This document shows positions 40,224 through 49,981 of a stretch of 64,000 nucleotides of DNA, piece after piece. Each line of letters opens with the position of its first letter. Positions within the stretch are counted from its first letter, which is position 1. Location: contig NZ_LT985323.1 in assembly GCF_900290275.1 (NCBI RefSeq), forward strand, positions 1,441,513-1,505,512. The letters are read 5' to 3'. A program made the translations under genes and the position numbers. This DNA is from Prevotella merdae. Its GTDB lineage: Bacteria > Bacteroidota > Bacteroidia > Bacteroidales > Bacteroidaceae. The notes under the pieces were generated by a model. It made no database searches, was not told the DNA's origin, and saw only the letters and a list, made by a program, of their open reading frames with translations.

Positions 40224-41879
40224 ATGAAAAAGTTAAAGCTTTTTAGTATTGCTTTTGCTGCTCTCATGTCTTTGGGCACAATGACAGCAAACGCACAATC
40301 GCTCTCGCCATCTACCAAGTGGCATTGGAACAAGGGCAAAATCGTAATTGAAACTCCTGAGCGTCCAGCAGGTCAGAAAGACGTGTTGAGCCTTGCATTG
40401 CCTAAGATGAAGACTGTTCGCATTGGTCTTGTAGGTCTTGGTATGCGTGGTCCTGGTGCTGTAGAGAACTTCAGCCTTATACCTGGTGTTGAGGTAGTGG
40501 CTCTTTGCGACTTTGAGAAAGATCGTGCTGTAAAGCAGAACGAGCGTCTGCGCAAGCGTGGTCTTGCACCTGCAGCTGTATATTATGGCGAGAACGGATA
40601 CAAGGAGTTGTGCAAGCGTCCTGATATCGACCTTGTATATATTGCAACCGACTGGGAACACCATGCTATCGTAGCCAAGTGTGCTCTTGAGAATGGTAAG
40701 AATGTTGCCGATGAGGTGCCTTCTGCAATGAACCTGCAGGAGTGCTGGGAGCTTGTAGATCTTGCCGAGCAGAAGCAACTCAACTGTATGATTCTTGAGA
40801 ACTGCTGCTACGACTGGTTCGAGATGCGCACTCTTAATATGGCACAGCACGGTGTCTTTGGCGAGATATTGCGTGCACAGGGTGCTTATATCCACAATCT
40901 TAGCGACTTCTGGGACTATTACTGGAAGAATCCTAACGGTTCGGACCCCGAACAGCTAGGCTGGCGTTTGAAGTATAACCGCGAGAACCGTGGCGATATA
41001 TACGCTACTCACGGCCTTGGCCCAGTTGCTCAGGCTCTTAACATCCACCGTGGCGACCGTATGACATCGCTCGTGGCTATGGATACAAAGAGTGTTCAGG
41101 GCAAGGAGCTTGTTGAGGCTAAGACAGGTAAGCCATGCAACGACTTCCGCAATGGCGACCACACAACAACTCTTATCCAGACTGCCGACCGCAAGGTTAT
41201 TGAGTTGCAGCACGATGTTATGAATCCTCAGCCATACAGCCGTCTATATCAGCTCACTGGTACTAAGGGTTTTGCCAACAAGTATCCTATCGAGGGCTAT
41301 GCTGTTGACGCTAAGCAGCTAAAGGCTACCGGCAACGCTCCTAAGGTAGACAACCTTACATCTCACGAGTTTATGCCTGACGATCAGCGCAAGGCCCTTG
41401 AGGAGAAGTACGAAAGCCCAATACTTAAGAAGTTTGGCAAGCTTGCCAAGGAAGTAGGTGGCCATGGCGGTATGGACTTTATTATGTGTGCCCGCCTTAT
41501 CTACTGTCTGCAGAATGGTTTGCCTCTTGATATGGACGTTTACGACCTTGCTGAGTGGTGCTGTATTGCCGAGCTTGGCGCTATCTCAATGGATAATGAG
41601 AGCGCTCCTGTTACATTCCCTGACTTCACACGTGGTCTTTGGAACAAGGAGAAGGGTTATAAGCATGCTTACGCTACTGCCGAGCAGGAGGCTGCATCAG
41701 AGGCTGTTGCCAACGCCTTTACCAAGGCTTACAAGGAAGCTACAGCCAAGTTCAAGCTTTGGGATCTTTACGACAAAGTACTGAATGCTAAGAACGACGC
41801 CGCACAGAAGAAGGCTCAGGCTGCTCTCAACAAGGCTAAGGCTAAGGCTATGGCTCAGGTTGCCAAGGCTGTAAAGTAA
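40224..41879 (+). CDS. GH109 family alpha-N-acetylgalactosaminidase-like protein (Gfo/Idh/MocA fold)
   Basis: The 551-residue product has a signal peptide (cleavage after ANA at residue 24), so it is exported. The Rossmann NAD motif is GLGMRG at 71-76. The segments ENCCYDWFEM, YATHGLGPV (His263) and LNIHRGDRM are characteristic of GH109 enzymes, which remove terminal GalNAc by an NAD-dependent mechanism. The last 50 residues are an Ala/Lys-rich helix (KKAQAALNKAKAKAMAQ) beyond the usual family end. Substrates would be mucin O-glycans or related antigens. It stands alone, with a strong terminator downstream. Confidence 0.85.
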   Translation: MKKLKLFSIAFAALMSLGTMTANAQSLSPSTKWHWNKGKIVIETPERPAGQKDVLSLALPKMKTVRIGLVGLGMRGPGAVENFSLIPGVEVVALCDFEKDRAVKQNERLRKRGLAPAAVYYGENGYKELCKRPDIDLVYIATDWEHHAIVAKCALENGKNVADEVPSAMNLQECWELVDLAEQKQLNCMILENCCYDWFEMRTLNMAQHGVFGEILRAQGAYIHNLSDFWDYYWKNPNGSDPEQLGWRLKYNRENRGDIYATHGLGPVAQALNIHRGDRMTSLVAMDTKSVQGKELVEAKTGKPCNDFRNGDHTTTLIQTADRKVIELQHDVMNPQPYSRLYQLTGTKGFANKYPIEGYAVDAKQLKATGNAPKVDNLTSHEFMPDDQRKALEEKYESPILKKFGKLAKEVGGHGGMDFIMCARLIYCLQNGLPLDMDVYDLAEWCCIAELGAISMDNESAPVTFPDFTRGLWNKEKGYKHAYATAEQEAASEAVANAFTKAYKEATAKFKLWDLYDKVLNAKNDAAQKKAQAALNKAKAKAMAQVAKAVK

Positions 41880-41950
41880 TGAAGGAGAATCGCATAATGC
41901 AAGATATGGCCAGATAGGGTCAATCGTTATTTTGACGATGTTTACAAAAA

Positions 41951-41997
41951 AAAGTGAAGTAGGCTTCAATACCTTTGAAGCCTACTTCACTTTTTTT
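41951..41997 (+). terminator. Strong hairpin terminator
   Basis: A 19-bp perfect stem (41951-41969 with 41975-41993) followed by seven Ts, 71 bases after the GH109 gene. The A-rich left flank makes it work in both directions. Confidence 0.85.
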
Positions 41998-42071
41998 CAC
42001 TTTTGTAGTGGATTAACGAGTATATATGTATTAACATTTGCTCTCCTTTTTTTCTAAAAACTTTGGCGTTT

Positions 42072-42197
42072 TTATTGAATGTAAACGATGGCTTCCTCAA
42101 ACTGATTATTGTAGGGGATAGATATCATTCGGGGTATAATGAAGAGGGTATTCTGATGATGAGCCTCTACGATTTCCTCTTGGGTAAGGGAGGCTAA
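42072..42197 (+). pseudogene. AAA/DUF4143 gene remnant A (C-terminal end only)
   Basis: The frame encodes about 41 residues (LLNVNDGF, then KLIIVGDRYHSGYNEEG and MSLYDFLLGKGG) that match the C-terminus of the intact AAA/DUF4143 protein at 50214-51473. The upstream sequence TTTGCTCTC...CTTTGGCG equals the leader of the related remnants B and C, so everything in between was deleted. No start codon remains. Confidence 0.8.
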
Positions 42198-42362
42198 GAA
42201 TAGATGGACTTGAAGAAAATATCAAGAGTTCTATATTAGTGCAAATTAAGCATGTTGAAACATGCTTCTTGTGTGCCTTCACATTCATCTTTTTCGCCTT
42301 TGTATCAAAAAAGATGCTGAAAGAGGTGTTACATTTAAAATATTTTATTTATCTTCGCATAC
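42099..42362 (+). repeat. 264-bp direct repeat, copy A
   Basis: It matches 52030-52293 over 264 bases with about seven differences and no gap. It covers the remnant tail, a hairpin (AAGCATGTT and complement) and a leader ending CTTCGCATAC. No other gene is seen in 42198-42492. Confidence 0.9.
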
Positions 42363-42492
42363 CCAGTATGTATGGGGTTATGTCCTCGTGATTACATGTC
42401 AGGTTTCAGTCATTGCAAATATGAAGTTATGGACGAAAATTTTGAGGTTAGTTTATTAGACTATTTGCAACATCAACTCGGATAAAAAAATT

Positions 42493-44580
42493 ATGAAAAA
42501 GGTTCTAGCAATAATTAGTCTCTTGTTTCTTGTTTTGAATGGTAATGCTCAAGAATCATTAGATACTATCAAATCTTTTAGACTAAGTGAAGTTGTGGTT
42601 AAAGCAGAAAGGATTATTCATAAGGGTGATCACGATGTACTATATTTATCAAACGACAATAAAAAGTTTGGTACAAATGCTTTAGATGCAGTTTCTTCCT
42701 TAGAATTGTTCCAAACAGCAATAAATGAAACAAAATTGGTTTCTTGGGACAGACAAAATGTATTTATCCTTATAAATGGCGTTCCATCAACGGCATATGA
42801 CTTACGTGGATATAAGGGTGAGGACATAAAGAACGTAGAGTTTTATTCTATTGCTCCTCCTCAATACATGAGTCTGACTGCAGGGCCTGTAGTCAACATT
42901 GTTGTGAAGAAGAGGCACGATAGATCTTATGCCGGTTATTTCAACACTTCTAATGCTGTAAACACAGGATTTGGAACAAACCAGATTGACTTGACATATG
43001 CGGATTCTCTGAACCAAGTAAAACTGGGTTATCTAGTTGATTACAGAAACATAGGCAATATTGATAATCTTGCTGAATACACTTATAGTCCGCAACTACA
43101 TTCTCAATATAGGGGTACAAGTCGCTATAAAGGTCAATATCATAACATCAGTGCATCGTACCAAAGATATCAGGGTAATCATCTGTTTAATGCTAAGGTA
43201 TATACTATCATTGAACCCTTACAAGATGAAGAAAAAAGGGCGGGCCTTATTTCGACAGATGACACCAAATATAATGGTGAAGGTACAAGCCTTTTGAAGA
43301 GTCGTTCCAATACGGTGGCTGTAGATTTATACTATCGCTATTTATTAAAGAAAGGCCGTCTGTTTGCCATAAATGTGGTCAATACATTTGGAAATAGTTA
43401 TTCGGATTCGAAGCAATCTATGCTCTCGGAGAATACAGGAAACAATGACTATGACTACAATTTACACTCAAGAGTGGATAATGATTCGTATTCATTTATT
43501 ACAAACGCTGTCTATGCCTCTCCGCTTTGGGGTGGCTCATTGAGTGTTGGTTCAAGATATGAATATAAGCAACTTAATCAGACTTCATTCAATAACAAAT
43601 ACAAACCATATTCTCACAATGAGTTCCTTAATACGGGTGGTTCCTGGACATGGAATACAATATCGTTTGTTCCGGCTGTTGGATTGAATATATTTAAGCA
43701 GACATCCTCGGGTATATCGCAAACCTCTGTTCTTCCTTACATAAGACTTTATTCAGATTGGTGGGGAAAGGGTAAAATGAAAGGAACAACTGTGCAGTTG
43801 ACGTTGACAATGCGTAATATATCTCCTTCGTTAAATGAAATCACTGAGAGTGAGACCTATTTAGACCCCTGGCTGATATCTGCTGGCAATCCAAAATTGA
43901 AAGATTATTGGATTACATCGGGGAAACTGTCGTTTGCATATTTCTCACCAAATAATAAAAATCAGATAGTCTTCATGGTACAGCCATCATATGCTAACAA
44001 TAAGATAGCTACCACAATACTAAAAGAAGGCGATAATGTTTATTTCAGACCTCAAAATATAGGAGGTGATTTCGAATGGAGATTTGACCTTTATGGGAGT
44101 TGGTATCCATTTAAATGGTTAGAATTATCACCCTATGTTGAATACTATATCTCACGACTTGAAACTCCATCGCAAAATATCAACTTTGATTATTGGCGTA
44201 TAGGTGGCAATATTACAGCATCATTTGAAAACTTGTCTTTGATCTTCAGTGTTAATTCACCAACAAAAGTATACGACGGCGACCTTTTGTCACGTGGCAG
44301 CCTTCAATATGCTGGAACGATACAATATAAAATAGGTAATTGGTCAGTAGGTGCAAAATACAATTATTCAGGACACAACAACTATACTGTTTCGAATTTA
44401 CCTATTCTTAGGTATAAAGAGAACAAGGATTGGAAACCACTTCAGCATATGGCACGCTTGACTGCCACATATACATTCTCCGTAGGAAAATCAAGAAGGC
44501 ACGATGGCAAGATTCTTACAGAATCAAGTAAAGACAATACCGGTTTAGGTAAGTTTAATACACCACAGATAAGTAAATAA
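42493..44580 (+). CDS. Outer-membrane beta-barrel receptor-like protein
   Basis: The 695-residue product has a signal peptide (cleavage near residue 19, NGNAQ). A TonB-receptor-type plug follows (SFRLSEVVVKAERI, VFILINGVPSTAYDLRGYKGEDIKNVEFY, PVVNIVVKKRH), without a carboxypeptidase-like domain. The rest is a barrel of the OMP_b-brl_3 type found in Bacteroidota. The C-terminus extends about 30 polar residues past the last strand. A C39 peptidase remnant starts one base after its stop codon, suggesting the barrel once belonged to a peptide-export or peptide-uptake locus. Its low GC content contrasts with the GH109 gene upstream, which suggests transfer. The leader is shared with the LRR gene at 52477. 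Confidence 0.8.
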   Translation: MKKVLAIISLLFLVLNGNAQESLDTIKSFRLSEVVVKAERIIHKGDHDVLYLSNDNKKFGTNALDAVSSLELFQTAINETKLVSWDRQNVFILINGVPSTAYDLRGYKGEDIKNVEFYSIAPPQYMSLTAGPVVNIVVKKRHDRSYAGYFNTSNAVNTGFGTNQIDLTYADSLNQVKLGYLVDYRNIGNIDNLAEYTYSPQLHSQYRGTSRYKGQYHNISASYQRYQGNHLFNAKVYTIIEPLQDEEKRAGLISTDDTKYNGEGTSLLKSRSNTVAVDLYYRYLLKKGRLFAINVVNTFGNSYSDSKQSMLSENTGNNDYDYNLHSRVDNDSYSFITNAVYASPLWGGSLSVGSRYEYKQLNQTSFNNKYKPYSHNEFLNTGGSWTWNTISFVPAVGLNIFKQTSSGISQTSVLPYIRLYSDWWGKGKMKGTTVQLTLTMRNISPSLNEITESETYLDPWLISAGNPKLKDYWITSGKLSFAYFSPNNKNQIVFMVQPSYANNKIATTILKEGDNVYFRPQNIGGDFEWRFDLYGSWYPFKWLELSPYVEYYISRLETPSQNINFDYWRIGGNITASFENLSLIFSVNSPTKVYDGDLLSRGSLQYAGTIQYKIGNWSVGAKYNYSGHNNYTVSNLPILRYKENKDWKPLQHMARLTATYTFSVGKSRRHDGKILTESSKDNTGLGKFNTPQISK

Positions 44581-44581
44581 A

Positions 44582-44785
44582 ATGAAACGCTTCCCCTTTA
44601 TAAAGCAAAAAGATTCAATGCAATGTGGAGTGGCTTGCCTTGCATCTATATGCGAATATTATGGAAAGAAGTATTCAACCCAATTCATTTCAAAACTTTG
44701 TTCGTGTACCCCTACAGGGATATCTCTTCAATCATTAAAGTTGGCTGCAGAACAATTCGACCATGTAATAATCTTTCCATCCTAG
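44582..44785 (+). pseudogene. C39 peptidase fragment (N-terminus of a peptidase-ABC transporter)
   Basis: Sixty-seven residues begin MKRFPFIKQKDSMQCGVACL, the classic C39 double-glycine peptidase start with the catalytic Cys15 and Gln9. They break off after SLQSLKLAAEQFDH, where an intact protein would continue to the catalytic His and Asp. The distal sequence is unrelated. The gene was fused to foreign DNA, so it cannot be active. Confidence 0.75.
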
Positions 44786-44831
44786 TCATATCAAAATTCA
44801 CTAGTCGTTTTGGCCCAAAAGTCTTTGAATC

Positions 44832-45119
44832 ATGGTCGTTATAGAATCCAAGCGCAGGAAGCGCGAAAACATATTGAAGAAATACCCTGATGCGGTGATT
44901 GCTGATGTAACAAGCCAAGCTACAGACGGGATTGGTGAGGCTAAGCCCGTTCTACCCATACGGCGGAATCCCCGTTCCATTCAGCGAGGGCTACACCGCA
45001 ATGTGCGTTGAGGCGATATGGCAGGGACTGAAAGTGTTTGAATCGGCGGATGTGGACGTAGATATGTTCGCTAACGACACGATGAAGAACATAAAGCGTA
45101 CCGTGAGGCAGAATTTTCG
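44832..45119 (+). pseudogene. Frameshifted fragment of an uncharacterised Bacteroidales gene
   Basis: Frame 1 starts MVVIESKRRKRENILKKYP and reads ADVTSQATDG. Frame 2 then continues LVRLSPFYPYGGIPVPFSEG, VEAIWQGLKVFESADVD and FANDTMKNIKRTVRQ. One extra A at 44931 accounts for the shift: without it, TDG-LVRLSP is continuous. The 3' part is also missing. I recall a Bacteroidales family of about 220 residues with this sequence (DUF6939, from memory), function unknown. Confidence 0.7.
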
Positions 45120-45189
45120 CACAGATTACAATATAAATTCACCCTCCCAAAAACGAGTAAATCAGTATTGATTCTAAACAAGATTTCAC

Positions 45190-45197
45190 TATCTTTG
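45190..45197 (+). promoter_or_regulatory. -7 box (TATCTTTG) upstream of the DUF262 operon
   Basis: A consensus box 185 bases before the first DUF262 gene. The transcript would pass through the methyltransferase remnant. Confidence 0.5.
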
Positions 45198-45249
45198 CTG
45201 AGCCTTACCATGTAAAGTGGATAAGGATAAGCATAAGCATCATGGTTAA

Positions 45250-45374
45250 CAAAAAGCAAAAGAATGTCGAGAGTACCATGATCGTCTTTATATTATTGCA
45301 GATCAACAGACTTAGATGATGGTGTAGTGGTCAACTATGCCAAATTTGGGGATGTCCTAAAAAAGATAAAATAG
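45250..45374 (+). pseudogene. 3' end of a PglX-like DNA methyltransferase gene
   Basis: In one frame the sequence reads EYHDRLYIIADQQT. In another, from about 45306 to the TAG at 45372-45374, it reads DLDDGVVVNYAKFGDVLKKIK. This is the typical C-terminal tail of BREX PglX-type and related adenine-specific methyltransferases. A frameshift separates the two parts and the bulk of the gene is absent. It ends 7 bases before the first DUF262 gene, so the methyltransferase was once the preceding gene of that operon. The family call rests on about 35 residues. Confidence 0.55.
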
Positions 45375-45381
45375 CAAAGCT

Positions 45382-47355
45382 ATGGTTAATAGTATTGACA
45401 GAAAAGCGGTAACAGAACTTATGAAGGGGTATTATTTTTATATCCCTTCATATCAGCGCGGCTATAGATGGACCAGCATCCAGGTGGTTCAACTACTAAG
45501 TGACTTATTATGTTATGCAAGTAGCACTTTTAACAAGCGAATACAAGGTATCAACGAAGGTGAGTACTATTGTCTGCAGCCGGTAGTAGCAAGAAAAATC
45601 ACAGAAAAAGAAGTACTGAGAAAATTCCTACCAAAAGATGCTAAGAAAGATGCAGAAGCATGGGAGATCATAGATGGTCAACAAAGACTTACAACTCTTT
45701 ATATATTGTACAAGTATTTAATTACGAAGTGCAATATTTCTGCTGAAAGTTTAAAAGAGGATGAAATAGAACTCTATCATCTTACCTATGCCACAAGAAA
45801 AGGGTCTTCAGCTTTCTTGGCAAATATTGGAAACAACGATGATGAATGCAATGATAATATTGATTTTTTCCACATGAGTCAAGCCTATGAAACTATTGAC
45901 AAATGGATAAGAAGCATTGATGAGTATGAACTTGCAGGTGCAAAAAGTTTGTGCCAAAGATACAACTTAAGCACAAAAGTGAGCGATATTCTGAACATAT
46001 TCCGTTCATTATTAAATGCGGAAAAAGATAAATATTCAATGTATGGATCAGTCCAAGTATTATGGTATGAACTTGCAGATGACAAAGATGCCATTAAAGA
46101 GTTTAGAGAAATCAATACAGGTAAGATTTATCTAACAGATGCCGAATTAATAAAAGCTCTCTTTCTCAGAACACAGAACTTGGAATCGCAAGAGCATATT
46201 CAAATGCAGCGTGCCATAGAATGGGAAAATATTGAAAATACGCTCCAAAATGATGCTTTCTGGTGTTTTTTAAACGCCAAAGGAATTGATATGCCTAACC
46301 GCATTGACTTCATCTTTAATCTAAGATATAAGATGGAAACTCTTTCTGTCTTAAATCAAGACGATGATAATCTTGATGGAAAAGTTGATACACTGTTAAG
46401 AGACGGTGAAACAAAACTCGCAACGAATAACTTTGTGTTCAACTATTTCTACGACAAGTTTGATGGAAAATCTAATGTTGAATTGATTCAAGCATTAACC
46501 ACAGAATGGGATGAAATACTTAATATCTTCCATACAATAGAAGATTGGTATGAGGATGTCATCACCTATAACCTTATAGGTATGCTCAGTCAGTACCAAG
46601 GCAACTTGCTTCCGAAGTGTTATTATCATTTCAATCACATGGATGAAAATGAGTCCAGGGATGAATTTAAAAATTGGCTTAAACAAAAAATTTGTGATCA
46701 GACACAAAATATCACTGTGGAACAGGGACATATTGACCTCAGCTTTGGTGATAGCCGAATATTTAATTTGCTCTTGCTCTTAAATGTCCACCATTTAAAT
46801 AAGCAAGCAGAAGGACTTGAGAGCCAAAGCGAGTTAAGTTCTATCTATAAATTTCCATTTGATGTTCTTACTAAACAAGGTTGGGATATAGAACATATAG
46901 ATTCATTCACAACTAATGGATTGAAAGAAATATCAAGCAAAAAGGAATGGATTAGTATAGCTCTTGAAGACTTAAGTATGAATGAAGAGGAAAGATCTTT
47001 CATAAATGAGCTTTACGAAGAAGGAGAACTTGACAAGGCCATCGAGAAAATACGAGAAATCGCAAAAGAGTGGACTGATGCACCAGAGGAGGTTAAGAAT
47101 AATATTGGGAACCTCACTCTATTAGACTCAGGAACCAACCGTTCATATGGTAATAGCTTATTTGTGGTGAAACGTCGTAAAATCATTGAAAGAATGAAAG
47201 CAGGCATTTATGTTCCAGTTACAACTACTTATGTCTTCATGAAACTCTTCGACGAAAACGGAACAAACCGCTCTCGATGGGGAGAAGAGGACATGAATAA
47301 ATATCAAGCCTACATTTGCGATGAACTCAAAGATTATCTAAACATTAAAAAGTAA
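45382..47355 (+). CDS. DUF262-DUF1524 protein (GmrSD/SspE-like), HNH nuclease domain at C-terminus
   Basis: The 657-residue protein has an N-terminal DUF262 domain: IPSYQRGYRW at 21-30, IIDGQQRLTTLYIL with DGQQR at 98-102, and FREINTGKIYLTDAELIKAL. In GmrS- and DndB-related folds this ParB/sulfiredoxin-like site binds and hydrolyses nucleotides. The C-terminus has a DUF1524 His-Me nuclease pattern with WDIEHIDS (His505), then NNIGNLTLLD (574-582), Asn586 and SYGNSLFVVKRRKI. Such proteins restrict phage DNA with modified bases (GmrSD, BrxU) or sense phosphorothioate marks (SspE). The gene follows a methyltransferase remnant by 7 bases and overlaps in transcription with a second DUF262 gene 5 bases later. 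Confidence 0.82.
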   Translation: MVNSIDRKAVTELMKGYYFYIPSYQRGYRWTSIQVVQLLSDLLCYASSTFNKRIQGINEGEYYCLQPVVARKITEKEVLRKFLPKDAKKDAEAWEIIDGQQRLTTLYILYKYLITKCNISAESLKEDEIELYHLTYATRKGSSAFLANIGNNDDECNDNIDFFHMSQAYETIDKWIRSIDEYELAGAKSLCQRYNLSTKVSDILNIFRSLLNAEKDKYSMYGSVQVLWYELADDKDAIKEFREINTGKIYLTDAELIKALFLRTQNLESQEHIQMQRAIEWENIENTLQNDAFWCFLNAKGIDMPNRIDFIFNLRYKMETLSVLNQDDDNLDGKVDTLLRDGETKLATNNFVFNYFYDKFDGKSNVELIQALTTEWDEILNIFHTIEDWYEDVITYNLIGMLSQYQGNLLPKCYYHFNHMDENESRDEFKNWLKQKICDQTQNITVEQGHIDLSFGDSRIFNLLLLLNVHHLNKQAEGLESQSELSSIYKFPFDVLTKQGWDIEHIDSFTTNGLKEISSKKEWISIALEDLSMNEEERSFINELYEEGELDKAIEKIREIAKEWTDAPEEVKNNIGNLTLLDSGTNRSYGNSLFVVKRRKIIERMKAGIYVPVTTTYVFMKLFDENGTNRSRWGEEDMNKYQAYICDELKDYLNIKK

Positions 47356-47360
47356 AGACA

Positions 47361-49931
47361 ATGAGTGAGACATATACATTCAGAAGTATTTTCAGCAAAC
47401 CTATTTCATACGCAAAAGACGAGGATCCTATAGTAATTTCGAAAGTTATCATACCAAAAATACAGAGACCCTATGCGCAAGGAAGACTTGGTGAAGCAGA
47501 AACAAAGATAAGAAATTCCTTCTTGAAGGATATTTTTAAATACTTGACATCTAAAAATGATGCCATCATGGACTTTCATTTTATCTATGGTTCTATCAAG
47601 AATATTGAAGATATTACAAATCAAAAAGAGTATATCTTGGAGCTATTAGATGGTCAGCAGCGTTTTACAACTCTGTTCCTTCTTCATTGGTTTCTTCTTA
47701 ACAAAGAGAAAAGACAAAATACGGAAGTAGCAGAAAGCATTGTCCATGCACTTAAAAGTTTCACCTATGAGACTAGAGCTACAGCTACTGCTTTTTGTCA
47801 ATCTTTAGCTCAATATTCATGCAGCTTAGAAGATGAAAAGCCAAGCGTTTGCATACGTAGAGCAAGATGGTACTATCATAATTTTGACAAAGATTCTACC
47901 ATTGCAGGTATGCTTGTCATGCTGGATGCTATGAACGAGGAATACAATAAGACTGAAAATAATAATCTCTTGGAAAAGACCGAGAGATTGCAATTCTATG
48001 TACTCCCCCTAATGCAGTACAATCTTTCAGAAGAACTATATATGAAGATGAATGCTCGTGGTCTGCCTCTATCTGTCTTTGATAATTTTAAAGCAGAATT
48101 TACAGGTGCTTTAAGAAAATGTAAAACATTGACAGAAGAAAAGGTTGACTTAGAGGGTGGCATTCAAAATGAATTAATCTCACATGAAGAAAGTATTTCT
48201 CTGAAACTGGATGCCAAATGGATAGACTTGTTTTGGAATAAAAACAAATCTAATTCTGATGAAAGCTATATGAGATTTTTCAGTAGATTCTTTGCCTATC
48301 GATATATGATTGATAGTGATGTTGCAGCTAAAGAAATGACAAGCAAAGAACTTCCCATTTATTCATTTTATACACTTTCAGAAAGCAAAAAAAATGAAAA
48401 TGTATATTTAGGATTTGATGAATATGAGAAAGTCTTGACCAACCATCCAGAATATTTTACGGCTTTAGAAAAAGTCTTAGATACACTTTGTTCGCATAAA
48501 GAAGAAATTGCCAAATCACTCACCCCGGCCTGGGGAAAAGAGAAAGAGGAAAACTTCTTTCTGGATTCTACAGCAACGTTTTCACAAACGCTCTTGGTCG
48601 TATTTGGAGCCATTTGTGAATTTATACTATGCTATGAGGATTGGGAAGCAGATATTTACCAAAAATGGATGAGAATCGTATGGAACATCATAGAGAATAC
48701 CAATATTGACAGTTTGATACCAGCAACCAACACGCTACGTAATTTGTCTAATTTTACAAAAGCTGTTGCTTCGAATCAGCACAAAGCAAGTACATTCTAT
48801 GATCTCAAATCCAGGGCAAAATGTAATAACAGTTTCTTTGAGGCAGTAGCTGCTTCCATGGAGATTGGCTCTTGGCCACGTCCATTCCAGGAAGAAATTG
48901 AAAAGGCCAAGAGAATTGCAGAGAATCCAGATTGGCTAACTGTTTTTCAAAGTGTAGAAGTCAATCCATTCATAAAAGGCACTACCTGTTTCTTCTATGA
49001 AGAAGGAATGCCAATAGAAGTATTCTGCAAGAACAGTGAGTGTATTCAAGAAATGTTTGATAAGGAAGGCATCAGTCCATATTATCGAAAGAATCATGTA
49101 CTACTTCGTGCTATCAACTCCAATTTGTACGAATGGGATGGTCAACTAGAGAACCGCTATGTAACAGAAGATAGTGAACCTAAAAAGTTCTTAAAGACAT
49201 TCCTCATTAATGAGCCTATCATAAGAAAGATGCTTATAGCAGCATTTAAGAATGCCAACAACAAGGAGGAGATTACATTCTTTTTAGAAGAGTACATCAA
49301 GAGCAACATTGTGTCACTGAATGGTTTAGAGAACTGGGATCTTCAACTTGCCATTGCTCATAACATCTTATGCCAAGACATAAGACTATACGACTGGATG
49401 ACTTCTCAAAAAGCACCCGTTTGCATAAGCTTGTTTAAAGGACACATTGCTGTAGCTATACCACGTGTATGGTATGATAGATATTTAATCGATTCTGAAA
49501 GAGATGCCATAGCCCAAAAACTAAAAGATGATTTTAGCATGGAATATTGGGAAGATGAAACTAAACATACCTATCTGTCTGATTTCGAAGAAACTGGACA
49601 CTATAAAGGTGAAGATTTGTTTATGTTTGCATCACTATCAGACAAGGAAGATTATTCTATGAATTGCTGGTTCAAGAATTACCACGAAATTCGAATATTC
49701 ATACAATGTCCAAGTCAAAAGAAATGTAAGGAACTTGAGAAATTATTACTTGAAGGTACCATATATGATGATGAGCGAAATTGCTTATACTTCGATACCG
49801 ATATGGATGGTAACCTGATGGCTAGCTTTCATTACTTTTCAATAAGTGACTATAGTCCAATAAAGAAGCGTTTAGAGGAGATTTGGGATAAAGTAGAATC
49901 GGCGGTTAAAAAATTAACAAAAAATAAGTAG
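47361..49931 (+). CDS. Second DUF262 protein, large, without HNH domain
   Basis: The 856-residue protein carries the DUF262 motifs IPKIQRPYAQGR (34-38 core IQRPY), LLDGQQRFTTLFLLHW (DGQQR from residue 97) and LYMKMNARGLPLSVFDNFKAEF. The remaining 600 residues show no DUF1524 motif. They are mostly helical, with a C-terminal alpha/beta part of about 200 residues (VCISLFKGHIAVAIPRVWYDRYL, YHEIRIFIQCPSQ) that I do not recognise; it could be a modification- or partner-binding module. It starts 5 bases after the first DUF262 gene and is followed by a terminator, so the two form one operon. A division of labour between sensor and nuclease is plausible but inferred. Confidence 0.8.
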   Translation: MSETYTFRSIFSKPISYAKDEDPIVISKVIIPKIQRPYAQGRLGEAETKIRNSFLKDIFKYLTSKNDAIMDFHFIYGSIKNIEDITNQKEYILELLDGQQRFTTLFLLHWFLLNKEKRQNTEVAESIVHALKSFTYETRATATAFCQSLAQYSCSLEDEKPSVCIRRARWYYHNFDKDSTIAGMLVMLDAMNEEYNKTENNNLLEKTERLQFYVLPLMQYNLSEELYMKMNARGLPLSVFDNFKAEFTGALRKCKTLTEEKVDLEGGIQNELISHEESISLKLDAKWIDLFWNKNKSNSDESYMRFFSRFFAYRYMIDSDVAAKEMTSKELPIYSFYTLSESKKNENVYLGFDEYEKVLTNHPEYFTALEKVLDTLCSHKEEIAKSLTPAWGKEKEENFFLDSTATFSQTLLVVFGAICEFILCYEDWEADIYQKWMRIVWNIIENTNIDSLIPATNTLRNLSNFTKAVASNQHKASTFYDLKSRAKCNNSFFEAVAASMEIGSWPRPFQEEIEKAKRIAENPDWLTVFQSVEVNPFIKGTTCFFYEEGMPIEVFCKNSECIQEMFDKEGISPYYRKNHVLLRAINSNLYEWDGQLENRYVTEDSEPKKFLKTFLINEPIIRKMLIAAFKNANNKEEITFFLEEYIKSNIVSLNGLENWDLQLAIAHNILCQDIRLYDWMTSQKAPVCISLFKGHIAVAIPRVWYDRYLIDSERDAIAQKLKDDFSMEYWEDETKHTYLSDFEETGHYKGEDLFMFASLSDKEDYSMNCWFKNYHEIRIFIQCPSQKKCKELEKLLLEGTIYDDERNCLYFDTDMDGNLMASFHYFSISDYSPIKKRLEEIWDKVESAVKKLTKNK

Positions 49932-49981
49932 CAATGAATTCGCGAAATAGAAGAATACAAGAAAAAACATAAATAAGCATC

